From Streptomyces sp. Ag109_O5-1 (lineage in GTDB: Bacteria > Actinomycetota > Actinomycetes > Streptomycetales > Streptomycetaceae), in assembly GCF_003814875.1 (NCBI RefSeq), contig NZ_RKQF01000001.1:11036001-11100000 (forward strand): DNA of 64,000 nt. The letters are read 5' to 3'. The notes beneath the pieces were generated by a model. The model searched no databases, was not told the DNA's origin, and was given only the letters and a program-made list of their open reading frames with translations. Both the position numbers and the translations under genes were made by a program. Below are positions 16,988 to 25,185 of the stretch, one piece after another. Every line of letters begins with the position of its first letter. Positions within the stretch are counted from its first letter, which is position 1.

Positions 16988-17599
16988 GTGTCACAAGGAA
17001 ACAGCGTTGTCGCGCGCAATGTGCGCCTTCTCAGGGAGCAGCGCGGCCTCTCCCTGGCCGAGCTGGCCCGCCGGGCGGGGCTGGCCAAGCAGACACTGTC
17101 GAATCTGGAGCAGGGCACGGGCAACCCCACGGTCGACACCCTGTTCTCCATCGCCACGGCCCTCGGCGTGCCGGTGACCCGGCTGGTCGCCGAGCGGGAA
17201 CAGGTCATCACCGTGCAGCGGGGCGACGAGGTTGTCTGGGAGCAGCACGGAAGGTACGAGTCACGGTCGCTCGACCACATCTACGGCTCAGGTGTCATCG
17301 AGAACTACGTGGTGCGCATCGGCCGGCACAGCGACGGTGCGGACATGCCGTCCGAACCGCACCCGGTGGGCACGCTGGAGCACCTCTACGTCATCAGCGG
17401 CAAGGTACGCGTGGGGCCTGTCGACAGCCCGCTGGAGCTCGACGAGGGGGATTTCGCGCGCTATCCGGGCGACCGGCCCCACGTGTACGAGTCCCTGGCG
17501 GACGAGAGCCTGGTGCACATCGTGGTGAGCGTGCCGCGCGTCCAGCCTGGCACCGGCGGTACGAACCTGGCGCGGACCCACGGGAACGAAAGACGCTGA
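16988..17599 (+). CDS. XRE-family regulator with C-terminal cupin domain
   Basis: A 203-residue regulator. The N-terminal XRE helix-turn-helix is at about residues 8-62 (RLLREQRGLSLAELARRAGL then TLSNLEQGTGNPTVDTL). A cupin sensing domain is at about 100-190 (TLEHLYVISGKVRVG, then DFARYPGDRPHVYESL). XRE-cupin proteins often sense small metabolites or control catabolic operons. GTG 16988 lies ten bases after pcaD, so it may be the last gene of the phenol operon. A GTGCCG-N5-CGGCAC palindrome lies 17 bp beyond its stop. The C-terminal half of a close paralogue survives at 20938-21160. Confidence 0.88.
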   Translation: MSQGNSVVARNVRLLREQRGLSLAELARRAGLAKQTLSNLEQGTGNPTVDTLFSIATALGVPVTRLVAEREQVITVQRGDEVVWEQHGRYESRSLDHIYGSGVIENYVVRIGRHSDGADMPSEPHPVGTLEHLYVISGKVRVGPVDSPLELDEGDFARYPGDRPHVYESLADESLVHIVVSVPRVQPGTGGTNLARTHGNERR

Positions 17600-17616
17600 G
17601 CTTCGCCGCCCCTGGT

Positions 17617-17633
17617 GTGCCGCATCTCGGCAC
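17617..17633 (+). promoter_or_regulatory. GTGCCG-N5-CGGCAC palindrome, site 1
   Basis: GTGCCG-CATCT-CGGCAC, extended to TGTGCC...GGCACA, lies just after the XRE-cupin gene, with GGAAT 29 bases further on. The same element occurs at 21173, 22384 and (one mismatch) 26411, so it is probably an operator or activator box. No intact gene now follows this copy. Confidence 0.6.
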
Positions 17634-17849
17634 AACCGATTGGCCCACCCCCGGGACAGGGCGGAATCTGGCGTTGGCCGCTCGTCAGGGCGGTCCGGGG
17701 CCGCCAGGCGTGAGTGTCCGGGCATAAACCGTGGTGCTCTTGCGCGCACGCCTGGCCGGCCACCGTTCTCCGCGTCCAGACCAGGGGTGGGCATGTCGGA
17801 GACCGGGATCCATCCACAAACGGGTGGGGCCGGACAAACGTACCGCCGC

Positions 17850-18110
17850 TGCGCGGCACCCTGGTCACGCTCGGCGAGCGCCAACTCTCGCTGTACACCA
17901 CCGGAAGCATCGAGTTCTACCGCACCTATCCCGGCATGTACATCCCGAGGCCCATCGGCATCAGGCCGTCTGACCAAGATGAACTGGAACCAGACCCGCC
18001 TGGACGGACGCCTCCCCGTCACCCTGCGCACAGCCAACCAGGTCAAATCCGTTCTGCGCTTCTGCCCTGCTGACCAGGCCGTCGCCACCCGATACGCCCA
18101 CTACATGTAA
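17850..18110 (+). pseudogene. PIWI/Argonaute C-terminal remnant, decayed
   Basis: Two adjacent frames encode pieces that look like the end of a prokaryotic Argonaute PIWI domain. The first is RGTLVTLGERQLSLYTTGSI and then FYRTYPGMYIPRPIGIRP; the second, after a frame change near 17970, is LTKMNWNQTRLDGRLPVTLR then TANQVKSVL and RYAHYM with a stop at 18108-18110. The LTKMNWN...LP(V/I)T pattern at the very C-terminus is characteristic of PIWI domains as I know them. Residues normally lying between the two blocks are missing, so there is an internal deletion. No start or upstream domain (PAZ, MID) is visible. The gene is dead. Confidence 0.6.
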
Positions 18111-18707
18111 CGGAACGGCATCGGGGCGAAGAGGTCTCGGCTGAGTGTCGAGGGCGCCCTGCCTGTCGGTGGGGGACGATCCGATGTTGGCGGCGCGGCG
18201 CCAAGCCTGAGGAGCAAAAACACCTACTGATCGGGCGGGCGCGCGCCCATGCGAGCCGGGCAGTGACGATGTCGCGATCCAGGCGACCCGCCGCCTGGCA
18301 CAACGCCACGGTGAGGGAGATCGCGAGTCACCAGGCCGATGCTCTGCAGTGGCTTCTCGTGGCGGTTCGTCGTGACGGCGCCGGTGACCGGCGACTCGAC
18401 CACGTCGCAGCGACTCGGACTTCGCCGAACTCCAGCTCAATGATATGGCCCGTGCTCATGGACAGACGTTAGAGCAGATTGCTGTCGCACTCGGCATGCC
18501 TGACCGCCGACAGGCTCAGACTCGCTTCAGTCGACTGTGCCGGCGGTGTCCCGAATACGAACCGGTATCGGCCGCATCGCGATAGTGCATTACGGCGACG
18601 ACGGCCAGAAGCGCCAACCGCACGAGAGTGGCGCACGTCAGGTGGGGCGAGAAGGGCGCTGTGGCACCGCACGACGCTTGTTGTGCCGTACGCCGTTGTG
18701 CGGCGGT
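18111..18707. other. Decayed intergenic region with a short HTH-like remnant
   Basis: No intact gene. From 18418 to 18585 the plus strand reads DFAELQLNDMARAHGQTLEQ, then IAVALGMPDRRQAQTRFSRL and CRRC, ending at a stop. The spacing resembles a helix-turn-helix of a small DNA-binding protein, but it has no start and I cannot name a family. The rest shows no recognisable domain. Confidence 0.4.
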
Positions 18708-19337
18708 TCAGGCGCCGAGGGCGGGGAGGACAACGGCGTCGATGTAATGGCTCACGAAGGCTCGGTCGGCCGACTTATCCTCGATCAACTGACGGGCGAT
18801 CAGGGCACCGAGCAGCATGTGCGGCACGTAGGTCAGGGTCGGCGAGGCCGCGCTGATCTCACCCCGCTCGACCGCCCGGACGAGCACCTTGTCGAGTCCC
18901 GTCAGCTCCGGGTGAACGAGCAGGTCACGCAGCGCCTGGAACAGATCGGGATGGGTGTGCACGGCCTGGACGAGGCCCCGCATGAGCGAGGCGTTCTTCA
19001 GCATCTGCCGGTCGTCCAGTTGCGCCACCATCGCCCGGAAGTCACCCCGCAGGGATCCGGTGTCGACACCGGCAAGGGTGGCGGGCTTTTGATGGCGTAG
19101 CGCCATAGCGATCAGCTCCGGCTTGCCCGTCCACTGGCGGTAAAGGGTGGCCTTGCTGCACTGGGCCCGGGCGGCCACGGCGTCCATGGTCAAAGCCTCG
19201 TAACCGGATTCCCGCAGCACATCGAGCACGGCCTCGTACATCTCTGCCTCGCGCTCGGGCGTTATCCGGCTACGCGGCCTCGCGCGGTCCGGCCGCGCCG
19301 ACGCCGCTGACGTCTTGCGCTCGGCCTCCGTCAACAT
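18708..19337 (-). CDS. TetR-family regulator (pair 1, type A)
   Basis: A 209-residue TetR regulator. HTH at about residues 25-70 (RSRITPEREAEMYEAVLDVL, then DAVAARAQCSKATLYRQWTG), followed by an all-helical ligand domain ending YIDAVVLPALGA. ATG 19337 is preferred because GGGAG lies six bases upstream; ATG 19340 is the alternative. It is divergent from the TetR gene at 19507. A close relative, also divergent from a second TetR, lies at 37927-38532. Two palindromes between the genes are probable operators. No transporter or enzyme gene adjoins the pair, so the regulated function is not evident. Confidence 0.9.
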   Translation of the reverse strand: MLTEAERKTSAASARPDRARPRSRITPEREAEMYEAVLDVLRESGYEALTMDAVAARAQCSKATLYRQWTGKPELIAMALRHQKPATLAGVDTGSLRGDFRAMVAQLDDRQMLKNASLMRGLVQAVHTHPDLFQALRDLLVHPELTGLDKVLVRAVERGEISAASPTLTYVPHMLLGALIARQLIEDKSADRAFVSHYIDAVVLPALGA

Positions 19338-19353
19338 CATCGACTCCCTCGAA

Positions 19354-19413
19354 CGGAACCGTTCCGTGCGAAGAAAATCTATCCCGAGGAAGTATGAATA
19401 CGAAACCGTTTCG
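19354..19413. promoter_or_regulatory. Twin operators of TetR pair 1
   Basis: CGAAACCGTTTCG at 19401-19413 and the related CGGAACCGTTCCG at 19354-19366 lie between the divergent TetR genes. Their starts are 47 bp apart, exactly as for the two CGAAAC-type sites at 37841 and 37888 in the second pair. Conservation of motif and spacing makes them likely binding sites for one or both TetR proteins. Confidence 0.7.
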
Positions 19414-19506
19414 GTAGTGAAAAGGGACACGGGCGAAGTCCGGCACTGACGATCGATCTGGGCCACCTGAGAAACTGGACCGCGAGCAGACCTGGAAGGG
19501 ACATGC

Positions 19507-20127
19507 ATGGCAAGCACGTCACCGGCCGCGGCGAAGCCCGGACGGCCCCGCGACCCGGGCGCGGATGAGCGCATACTCCAGGCGGTCGTGGACGAACTCG
19601 CCGAGGTCGGCATCGCCGGCTTCCGTATCAACTCCGTCGCCGCGCGTGCCAAGGTCGCCAAACGAACCCTCTACTCGCGCTGGCCCGAGCGCGACGATCT
19701 GATCCTGGCCGGCCTGGCCACCTTGTCCGTGCGGCTCGACCCGCCGTGCACGGGCAGCCTCGAAGAGGACATACGGCTTCTCTACGACGCCATGGCCGAG
19801 CATCTCGACAGCCCCCGCTGGCTGATCGGAGCTCGCTGCAGCTTCGAATTCCCCGACCACCCCGAGCTCTACGCGACGTTCCAGCGCGACTGCATCGACC
19901 AGCCGCTGGCCGTCATCGAGGACGTCCTCCGCGACGCCCAGGTGCGCGGCGAACTCCGCAGCGACATCGACAGCTCCGTGGCCGCGGAGACCTTCGCGAC
20001 GTCGATCGGCGGGTTCAGCACGCACATCGCCCGCCTCCGCGGCATGAACACGCACGCAGTCCGTGACCGGTTCCTCGACCTGTTCCTTCATGGGCTGCGC
20101 GCAGTCGGAGACGCGGGATCAGGCTGA
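19507..20127 (+). CDS. TetR-family regulator (pair 1, type B)
   Basis: A 206-residue TetR regulator with HTH at about residues 15-65 (GRPRDPGADERILQAVVDEL, then INSVAARAKVAKRTLYSRWP) and a helical C-terminal domain with the TetR_C-like SRWLIGARCSFEFPDHPEL region. ATG 19507 is preceded by GGAAGGG. It is divergent from the type A TetR gene at 18708. Its paralogue at 37145-37777 has the same organisation and a very similar middle part (FELPDHPELYARFQRDCIDK). Confidence 0.9.
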   Translation: MASTSPAAAKPGRPRDPGADERILQAVVDELAEVGIAGFRINSVAARAKVAKRTLYSRWPERDDLILAGLATLSVRLDPPCTGSLEEDIRLLYDAMAEHLDSPRWLIGARCSFEFPDHPELYATFQRDCIDQPLAVIEDVLRDAQVRGELRSDIDSSVAAETFATSIGGFSTHIARLRGMNTHAVRDRFLDLFLHGLRAVGDAGSG

Positions 20128-20553
20128 CCGCTCCCCTCCGCGGGATGAGTGCCTGATCGCCCTTGGGCGTCGTGCTCCGTGCGTGAGTTCGACCTATGGG
20201 TCGTAGCCGTCCCGCACGCGCTCCCAGCCCTGACGGGCCGTTACCGGCGACGGGGCGGGGCAGGTCGTCGGGATGTGCCCGCCCTGGCAGCGGTGGTCAT
20301 AAAACTGCCGTAGCTGCAGGTAGTCGCCGCTGGGGCGGCACGGGTCGGCGGAGTGGCCCGCCTCCGCGGGCGAGTGCACCCCTCGCCGGCCGTCATCCCC
20401 GCGCAGGCCAGCAAAGGCTCACACAGCTACCGGCTGGTCGTCCTCCCGCGGCACCAGCCCAAGGTCCGCATCCCGCGCGGACTCCACCTCATGCCGCAAC
20501 AAGCGGAACCACATGAAGGCCACAAAGCCAGCAAAGACAAACCATTCCCCGGC
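20128..20553. other. Decayed region with a membrane-protein tail remnant
   Basis: No intact gene. On the minus strand, about 20560 to 20415, one frame reads GEWFVFAGFVAFMWFRLLRH and then EVESARDADLGLVPREDDQPVAV before a stop. That is a single hydrophobic segment followed by a charged tail, which resembles the C-terminus of a SURF1-like or similar membrane protein. It has no start and abuts an IS630 remnant. Nothing else is recognisable. Confidence 0.35.
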
Positions 20554-20938
20554 CTAGCCAAGGTTCTGGAACGACTTCAGATCCAACCCGGAATGCCGCG
20601 TCGCACTCACCGACACGGCCTTCATCCCCTCGGCCAGCCCGTCCAGCCGCTGGGTGAGGAAGCGCCGCCGCCACTTGCGGACGGTGTCCGCGGTCACCCG
20701 CAACTCTCGGGCGACCGCGACGATCGGCGGCACCTCCGGCCCCGCACAGGCCAACACGATCCGCGCCCGCAGAGCCAGGGCCTGGGCCGATGTCGCCCGA
20801 CGCGTCCACCGCTCCAACTCCGCCCGCTCCTCAGCAGACAGCAGCAACGGCTCCAGCTTCGGGCCCCGACAAGGAACTGACGCACGAGCGGCAGAAGTCA
20901 CACAGCTACTAACGATCAACTACTGGCGCAGGACACTA
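20554..20938 (-). mobile_element. IS630-family element remnant (transposase N-terminus)
   Basis: The minus strand encodes the N-terminal HTH of an IS630-type transposase: LSAEERAELERWTRRATSAQ, ALRARIVLACAG, then VTADTVRKWRRRFLTQRLDGLA. After DGLA the sequence diverges into unrelated residues and stops at 20554, so the DDE catalytic domain is missing. The right end is sharp: the bases TA at 20937-20938 (IS630 elements target TA) are followed directly by cupin-coding sequence of the broken XRE-cupin copy. Confidence 0.75.
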
Positions 20939-21160
20939 GAGCACCTGTATGTGATCAGCGGCCGTGTCCGCGTGGGCCCCGCCGGGGAGCCGGTGGAGCT
21001 GTCGGCCGGGGACTTCGTGCGCTATCCCGGCGACCGTCCGCACGTCTACGAGTCGCTGGACGGCGAGAGCCTGGTGCACATCGTGGTGAGCGTGCCTCGC
21101 GTGCAGCCGGGCACTGGCGGTGTCAGCGTGGCGCGGACGCACGGCGGCGTCCGGCACTGA
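20939..21160 (+). pseudogene. C-terminal cupin half of a second XRE-cupin regulator
   Basis: Starting at the IS630 boundary, the plus strand reads LEHLYVISGRVRVGPAGEPV, then DFVRYPGDRPHVYESL and SLVHIVVSVPRVQPGTGG, closely matching residues 130-200 of the intact XRE-cupin protein at 16988-17599. The HTH domain and the first part of the cupin are gone, and there is no start codon. As in the intact copy, a GTGCCG-N5-CGGCAC palindrome follows shortly after the stop, so the duplication covered the downstream site too. Confidence 0.85.
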
Positions 21161-21172
21161 TCCGGATGTGCT

Positions 21173-21189
21173 GTGCCGTCTTTCGGCAC
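21173..21189 (+). promoter_or_regulatory. GTGCCG-N5-CGGCAC palindrome, site 2
   Basis: GTGCCG-TCTTT-CGGCAC lies 12 bp after the broken XRE-cupin gene, with GGAAT 28 bases further on, matching site 1 in both respects. No plus-strand gene follows before the convergent IclR gene, so whatever it controlled appears to have been deleted. Confidence 0.6.
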
Positions 21190-21409
21190 GTGTTCTCGCC
21201 GCGGCAGGCGCCGACCCGGAATGCTGGCGTCAGCCGCCGGTGGACGTCGGGGGCGACATCACCGCTGAACCACTCCTGGCAAGGACAGCGGTGAATCTGG
21301 TCGGGATCAGGTCACTCCGCTGGGCCCGGCCCGTCCGTGAGGCGACCTCGGTGCCGCACACACCGGGGTCGCCGTCCAGGTAAGTGGCCTGTTGGCTCTC
21401 GTGCGAGGG

Positions 21410-22255
21410 TCAAGCCGCAGACAGATTGTCGAACCTCGAGGGGGCCGCCTGCCGGCTTGCTGTGGCCGCGTTGACCGCGCGTGCCGCTTCGTAGGCCACG
21501 CGTCGCAGAGCCGGCGCGAACCGGGCGGGCTCGAAGCGGCGGTCGGCGCTCGCGACGGAGAAGGCGGCCACGGGTCGCCCGGCCGAGCCCATGATCGGTA
21601 CGGCGACGCAGGTGAGGCCGGGAACAGCTTCCTGGCGGTCGTAGGCGACGCCGTCCCGGCGGATGCGGCGCAGCTCGGACCGGAAACGGTCGGGATCGGT
21701 GCAGGTGTACTCAGTGCGTGCCGCGAGTCCGTCGGCGATCGCGGCCTCGATGGCGTCGTGGTCGAAGGCGAGGAGGGCCTTGCCGACGCCGGTGCAGTAG
21801 GCGGGCAGGCGGGCGCCGATCCGGGAGGGGGAGCGGGTCGCTCGGTGGCCCTGGATCTTGTTGACGTACACGATGTCGGTGTCGTGCAGTACGGCCAGGT
21901 GCACGGTCTCGTGGGTCGTCTCGTACAGGTCCGCCAGATGCGGCATCAGGCATTCCTGCAGGAGCGGGGGATTGGGGCCGTAGACCCGTACGCCGATGTC
22001 GAAGAGCTGGGATCCCAGCCGGTAGTTGCTGCCGACACGTTCCACGAGGTCGTTGCGGTGGAGGATGCCCAGAAGTCGGAAGGTGGTCGACTTGGTCAGC
22101 CGTGTCCGCCGGGCCAGCTCGCTCACGCCGATTTCCCCGTCCAGTTCGGCGAGGGACTTCAGGAGGAAGAGCGCCTTGTCGACCGCGGTCTGCTGGTCGG
22201 GCTCGCCGGTCGCCGTGGCTGAGGGCTGCACGGAAGGCAAGGAGGGGAGTGGCAT
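21410..22255 (-). CDS. IclR-family transcriptional regulator
   Basis: A 281-residue IclR regulator. The winged HTH is at about residues 22-82 (ALFLLKSLAELDGEIGVSEL, then RRTRLTKSTTFRLLGILHRN), followed by the GAF-like effector domain (TVHLAVLHDTDIVYVNKIQG; PAYCTGVGKALLAF; GVAYDRQEAVPGLTCVAVPI). ATG 22255 follows a CGGAG with six bases of spacing; longer frames upstream run through the promoter region. It is divergent from the meta-pathway hydratase gene. A 14-bp palindrome and a GTGCCG-type palindrome lie between them. It probably controls the 22-31 kb upper pathway in response to an aromatic acid. Confidence 0.9.
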   Translation of the reverse strand: MPLPSLPSVQPSATATGEPDQQTAVDKALFLLKSLAELDGEIGVSELARRTRLTKSTTFRLLGILHRNDLVERVGSNYRLGSQLFDIGVRVYGPNPPLLQECLMPHLADLYETTHETVHLAVLHDTDIVYVNKIQGHRATRSPSRIGARLPAYCTGVGKALLAFDHDAIEAAIADGLAARTEYTCTDPDRFRSELRRIRRDGVAYDRQEAVPGLTCVAVPIMGSAGRPVAAFSVASADRRFEPARFAPALRRVAYEAARAVNAATASRQAAPSRFDNLSAA

Positions 22256-22292
22256 GGCGGGCTCCGATGGGGATCCAGGGTGGCCATTAAAA

Positions 22293-22306
22293 TGGACGCG
22301 CGTCCA
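22293..22306. promoter_or_regulatory. Perfect 14-bp palindrome upstream of IclR
   Basis: TGGACGCGCGTCCA is a perfect palindrome 38 bp upstream of the IclR start, inside an AT-rich stretch that looks like a promoter. Its position fits an autoregulatory IclR operator. Confidence 0.6.
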
Positions 22307-22383
22307 GCTTAATCGATCGTTTCGTCGTTGTAAAACGCCGGGGACCCCGCTTGCCTCTGTGTGACGGATCCGGTCGTCACCCC

Positions 22384-22400
22384 GTGCCGTATCCCGGCAC
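22384..22400 (+). promoter_or_regulatory. GTGCCG-N5-CGGCAC palindrome, site 3
   Basis: GTGCCG-TATCC-CGGCAC (extended to CCGTGCC...GGCACGG) lies about 40 bp upstream of the hydratase gene that opens the upper-pathway operon. It is the clearest case of this element at a catabolic promoter. The downstream GGAAT seen at the other sites is not present here. Confidence 0.65.
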
Positions 22401-22442
22401 GGTGGCTGGGCACGGCGGCCGGGAGCAGCGTCTGCTGTGGCC

Positions 22443-23319
22443 ATGCAGCGACACGCCACAGTGGCCACGACCGCCGTCCTCGCCGCCCCGGCTTCCCCCG
22501 ACGCACAGCTCGTCGAGGAGCCGGCGGCGTTGCTGCGGCGTGCCGAGGCCTGGGGGCACCTCCCGGCCGAAGGCTGGTGGAGGATTCCCGTCGCACCACT
22601 CACCGAGGAGTACGAGGACCTGGACCTGGCCGGCGCCTACGCCGTCCAGGAGGCCGACGTACGGATCCGTCTCGCGGCGGGTGAGCACCTCGTCGGACGC
22701 AAGGTGGGCCTCACGTCCTTGCCGATGCGCGAGCAACTCGGCCTGCCCGAAGCGAGCTTCGGGACCCTGTTCCAGTCGATGGTGATCCCGGACGGCGGCA
22801 CCATCGACACGCGGGAGCTCATCGCCCCGCGAGCCGAGGCAGAGGTCGGTCTGGTCCTCGGCCGGCGGCTGTCCGGACCCCGCGTGACGGACGCGGAGGT
22901 CCGGGCAGCCGTCTCCCAGGTGGCGCCGACCATGGAGATCATCGACAGCCGCATCGCCGACCGGCGCGTCTCCCAGGCCGACACCGTCGCCGACAACGCC
23001 TCCTCGGCGCGCGTCGCCGTCGGCCGTCCCGTCGACGCCACGGACGACCTGCTCACGGGACTCCGGGACGAGTGCGTCGGGCCGTCCGCCGACGGGGAGC
23101 GCGTCGCGTTTGGCCTGGGGGCCGAAGTCCTCGGCGATCCGCTTCGGGCCGTGGCCTGGCCGGCCCGGACGCTCCACGCGCACGGCAGCGCTCTCCACCC
23201 GGGCGAGCTGCTGCTTCACCGGGTCTGTGCACGCCGGCGTCCCACTGACACCGGGCTCTCGGCTCGCCGTGCGGTCCGGCACCGGCCGCCTGCCCGGACT
23301 GACCCTCACCGTCCGATGA
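22443..23319 (+). pseudogene. 2-hydroxypenta-2,4-dienoate hydratase (MhpD/BphH type), frameshifted near the 3' end
   Basis: The family hydrates the C5 dienoate released by meta-cleavage hydrolases, giving 4-hydroxy-2-oxovalerate. The first 255 or so residues match it: GRKVGLTSLPMREQLGLPEA, FGTLFQSMVIPDGGTIDTRE, APRAEAEVGLVLGRRLSGP, MEIIDSR and ADTVADNASSARVAVG. Near 23210 one extra base shifts the frame. The correct ending (TGSVHAGVPLTPGSRLAVRS, then LTLTVR and a stop at 23317-23319) is in the next frame, whereas the original frame runs on into unrelated sequence. The fault removes only about 35 C-terminal residues, so a recent mutation or a sequencing error are both possible. GTG 22437 is an alternative start. 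Confidence 0.85.
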
Positions 23320-23467
23320 ACGACCAGCAAGGAAGCGGGGGAGCCGCCATGCCACCGCGTGAACCGAAGCGCTCCGACTCTTCGGGTGTGCACATGAACG
23401 CACGTCGAACCACCAGCCCACGAGGGCGGCGCAGCGCGCGCCCGATCCGGCCCGAGGAGGCCCAGCG

Positions 23468-24841
23468 ATGACAACCACGCCCGCCCGGCTGGGGGCACTT
23501 CCCGCCCGAAGGGTGGGGGAGGACCGCCTGGCTCGCGTACCCGAGCCGGCCGTCGACGTCAGCCCTTACTTCGACCTCGACCGCGGTCTGGTCGACCGCA
23601 CGATCTTCAGCGACCAGGCCGTCTACCGGCAGGAGCTGCGCCGCGTTTTCGCGCCCAGCTGGCTGTTCCTCGCGCACGAGAGCCAGTTCACGAAGCCCGG
23701 TGACTTCTTCACCAGCTACATGGGCGAGGACCCGGTCATCGTCACCATGGGCAAGGACCGGAAACTGCGTGCCTTCCTCAACGCCTGCCGCCACCGCGGC
23801 ATGCGGGTGTGCCGCGCCGACGCGGGGGCGACGAAGGCGTTCACGTGCAGCTACCACGGCTGGTCCTACGACACCTCCGGGAAGCTGATCAACGTCCCCA
23901 ACGGAGGGGACTACCCCGCCCACTTCGAGCAGGACCAGTGGGGACTGATCGAGGTCGCGCAACTCGACACGTACAAGGGACTCGTCTTCGCGACCTGGAA
24001 CCCCGAGGCCCCGCCCCTGGTGGACGCGCTCGGCGGACTGGCCTGGTACCTGGACGCGATGCTCGACCACGACCCGGAGGGCACCGAGGCCGTCGGCGGG
24101 GTGCACAAGTGGGTGCTGGAGGGCAACTGGAAGCTCGCCGCCGAGCAGTTCGCCTCCGACTGGTACCACGTCAACATCTCGCACGCCTCCGCGCTGATGG
24201 TCATGTCGCCCACCGGCAAGGGCCCCAAGACGGAGATCGTGCAGACGCCGGGCCGGCAGTACACCGACTCGCTGGGGCACGGGCACGGCTTTCCGACCCA
24301 CCCCAAGAGCCGTTTCGACGACCGTGTCGTACACGAGTGGACCGACTACGAGGCGCTGCGCGAACGGCTCGGTGACGCCCGGGTCGAGGGGCCGATGACC
24401 ACCGGGCACGGCACCGTCTTCCCGAACTTCTCCTACCTGCCCGTCAACGGCTCCATCCGCGTGTGGCACCCCAAGGGCCCGGACAAGATGGAGGTCTGGG
24501 CCTGGACCATCGTCGACAAGTCGATGCCGGACGAGGTCAAGGACGCCCAACGCATCTACAACCTGCGCACGTTCGGGCCGAGCGGCATCTTCGAGCAGGA
24601 CGACGGCGAGAACTGGAGCGAGGTGCAGGCCACCGCGCACGGCTTCGTGGCCGGCTCCATGACGCTCAACTACCAGATGGGACTGGGGCTTCAGTCCGAG
24701 GACGGCGTCCACCCCGGCACCACCGGCCGCCTCTACAGCGACGGCGCCGCCCGCGGCTTCTACACCCGCTGGCGCGACCTGATGAACACGCCCGCCTGGC
24801 ACGAGAAGAACACCGAGAAGAACCCCGAGGACACCCCATGA
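23468..24841 (+). CDS. Aromatic-ring-hydroxylating dioxygenase alpha subunit (cluster 1)
   Basis: A 457-residue terminal oxygenase large subunit. The Rieske [2Fe-2S] ligands are C107, H109, C127 and H130 (CRHRG...CSYHGWSY). The mononuclear iron ligands in the D-x2-H-x4-H motif are D231, H234 and H239 (DWYHVNISH). It resembles the toluene/biphenyl/phenylpropionate group and would dihydroxylate an aromatic ring to a cis-dihydrodiol. Its stop overlaps the ferredoxin start (ATGA). The gene order alpha, ferredoxin, reductase, then beta is unusual, since alpha and beta are normally adjacent. Confidence 0.93.
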   Translation: MTTTPARLGALPARRVGEDRLARVPEPAVDVSPYFDLDRGLVDRTIFSDQAVYRQELRRVFAPSWLFLAHESQFTKPGDFFTSYMGEDPVIVTMGKDRKLRAFLNACRHRGMRVCRADAGATKAFTCSYHGWSYDTSGKLINVPNGGDYPAHFEQDQWGLIEVAQLDTYKGLVFATWNPEAPPLVDALGGLAWYLDAMLDHDPEGTEAVGGVHKWVLEGNWKLAAEQFASDWYHVNISHASALMVMSPTGKGPKTEIVQTPGRQYTDSLGHGHGFPTHPKSRFDDRVVHEWTDYEALRERLGDARVEGPMTTGHGTVFPNFSYLPVNGSIRVWHPKGPDKMEVWAWTIVDKSMPDEVKDAQRIYNLRTFGPSGIFEQDDGENWSEVQATAHGFVAGSMTLNYQMGLGLQSEDGVHPGTTGRLYSDGAARGFYTRWRDLMNTPAWHEKNTEKNPEDTP

Positions 24842-25185
24842 GCACCACCGGCACCGGCATCCGGGTCGCCGCCGTCGGCGACATCGAGGAGGGCGAGGCG
24901 CTGAAGGTGCCCGCCGAGACCACCGGCCACACCGACGCCATCGCCGTCTTCCACGAGGCCGGCGCCTACTACGCCCTCGACGACACCTGCACCCACGGCC
25001 AGGCATCGCTCGCCGACGGCTGGATCGAGAACGGCGAGGTCGAGTGCCCGCTGCACAGCGCCCGCTTCTGCCTCAAGTCCGGCGAACCGCAGTGCATGCC
25101 CGCCACCCTCGCCCAGCGCACCCACCGGGTCGAGGTGCGCGAGGGTGAGGTCTGGCTGCACCCCGGCGAGGAGGCCGACGCATGA
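24838..25185 (+). CDS. Rieske-type ferredoxin of dioxygenase cluster 1
   Basis: A 115-residue Rieske [2Fe-2S] ferredoxin like BphA3/HcaC that carries electrons from the reductase to the dioxygenase. The cluster ligands lie in CTHGQASLADG and CPLHSARFCL (C-x-H and C-x2-H). It overlaps the alpha gene at its start and the reductase gene at its end, both by ATGA, so all three are translationally coupled. Confidence 0.92.
   Translation: MSTTGTGIRVAAVGDIEEGEALKVPAETTGHTDAIAVFHEAGAYYALDDTCTHGQASLADGWIENGEVECPLHSARFCLKSGEPQCMPATLAQRTHRVEVREGEVWLHPGEEADA

Noticed and set aside
17640..18110. Single plus-strand gene covering the decay zone
   Set aside because: Only the last part encodes recognisable sequence and it changes frame; the beginning has no start signal or domain.
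22361..22684. CRISPR-like or repeat array near the IclR promoter
   Set aside because: Only two unrelated palindromes occur; there are no regularly spaced repeats. No CRISPR array was seen anywhere in the window.
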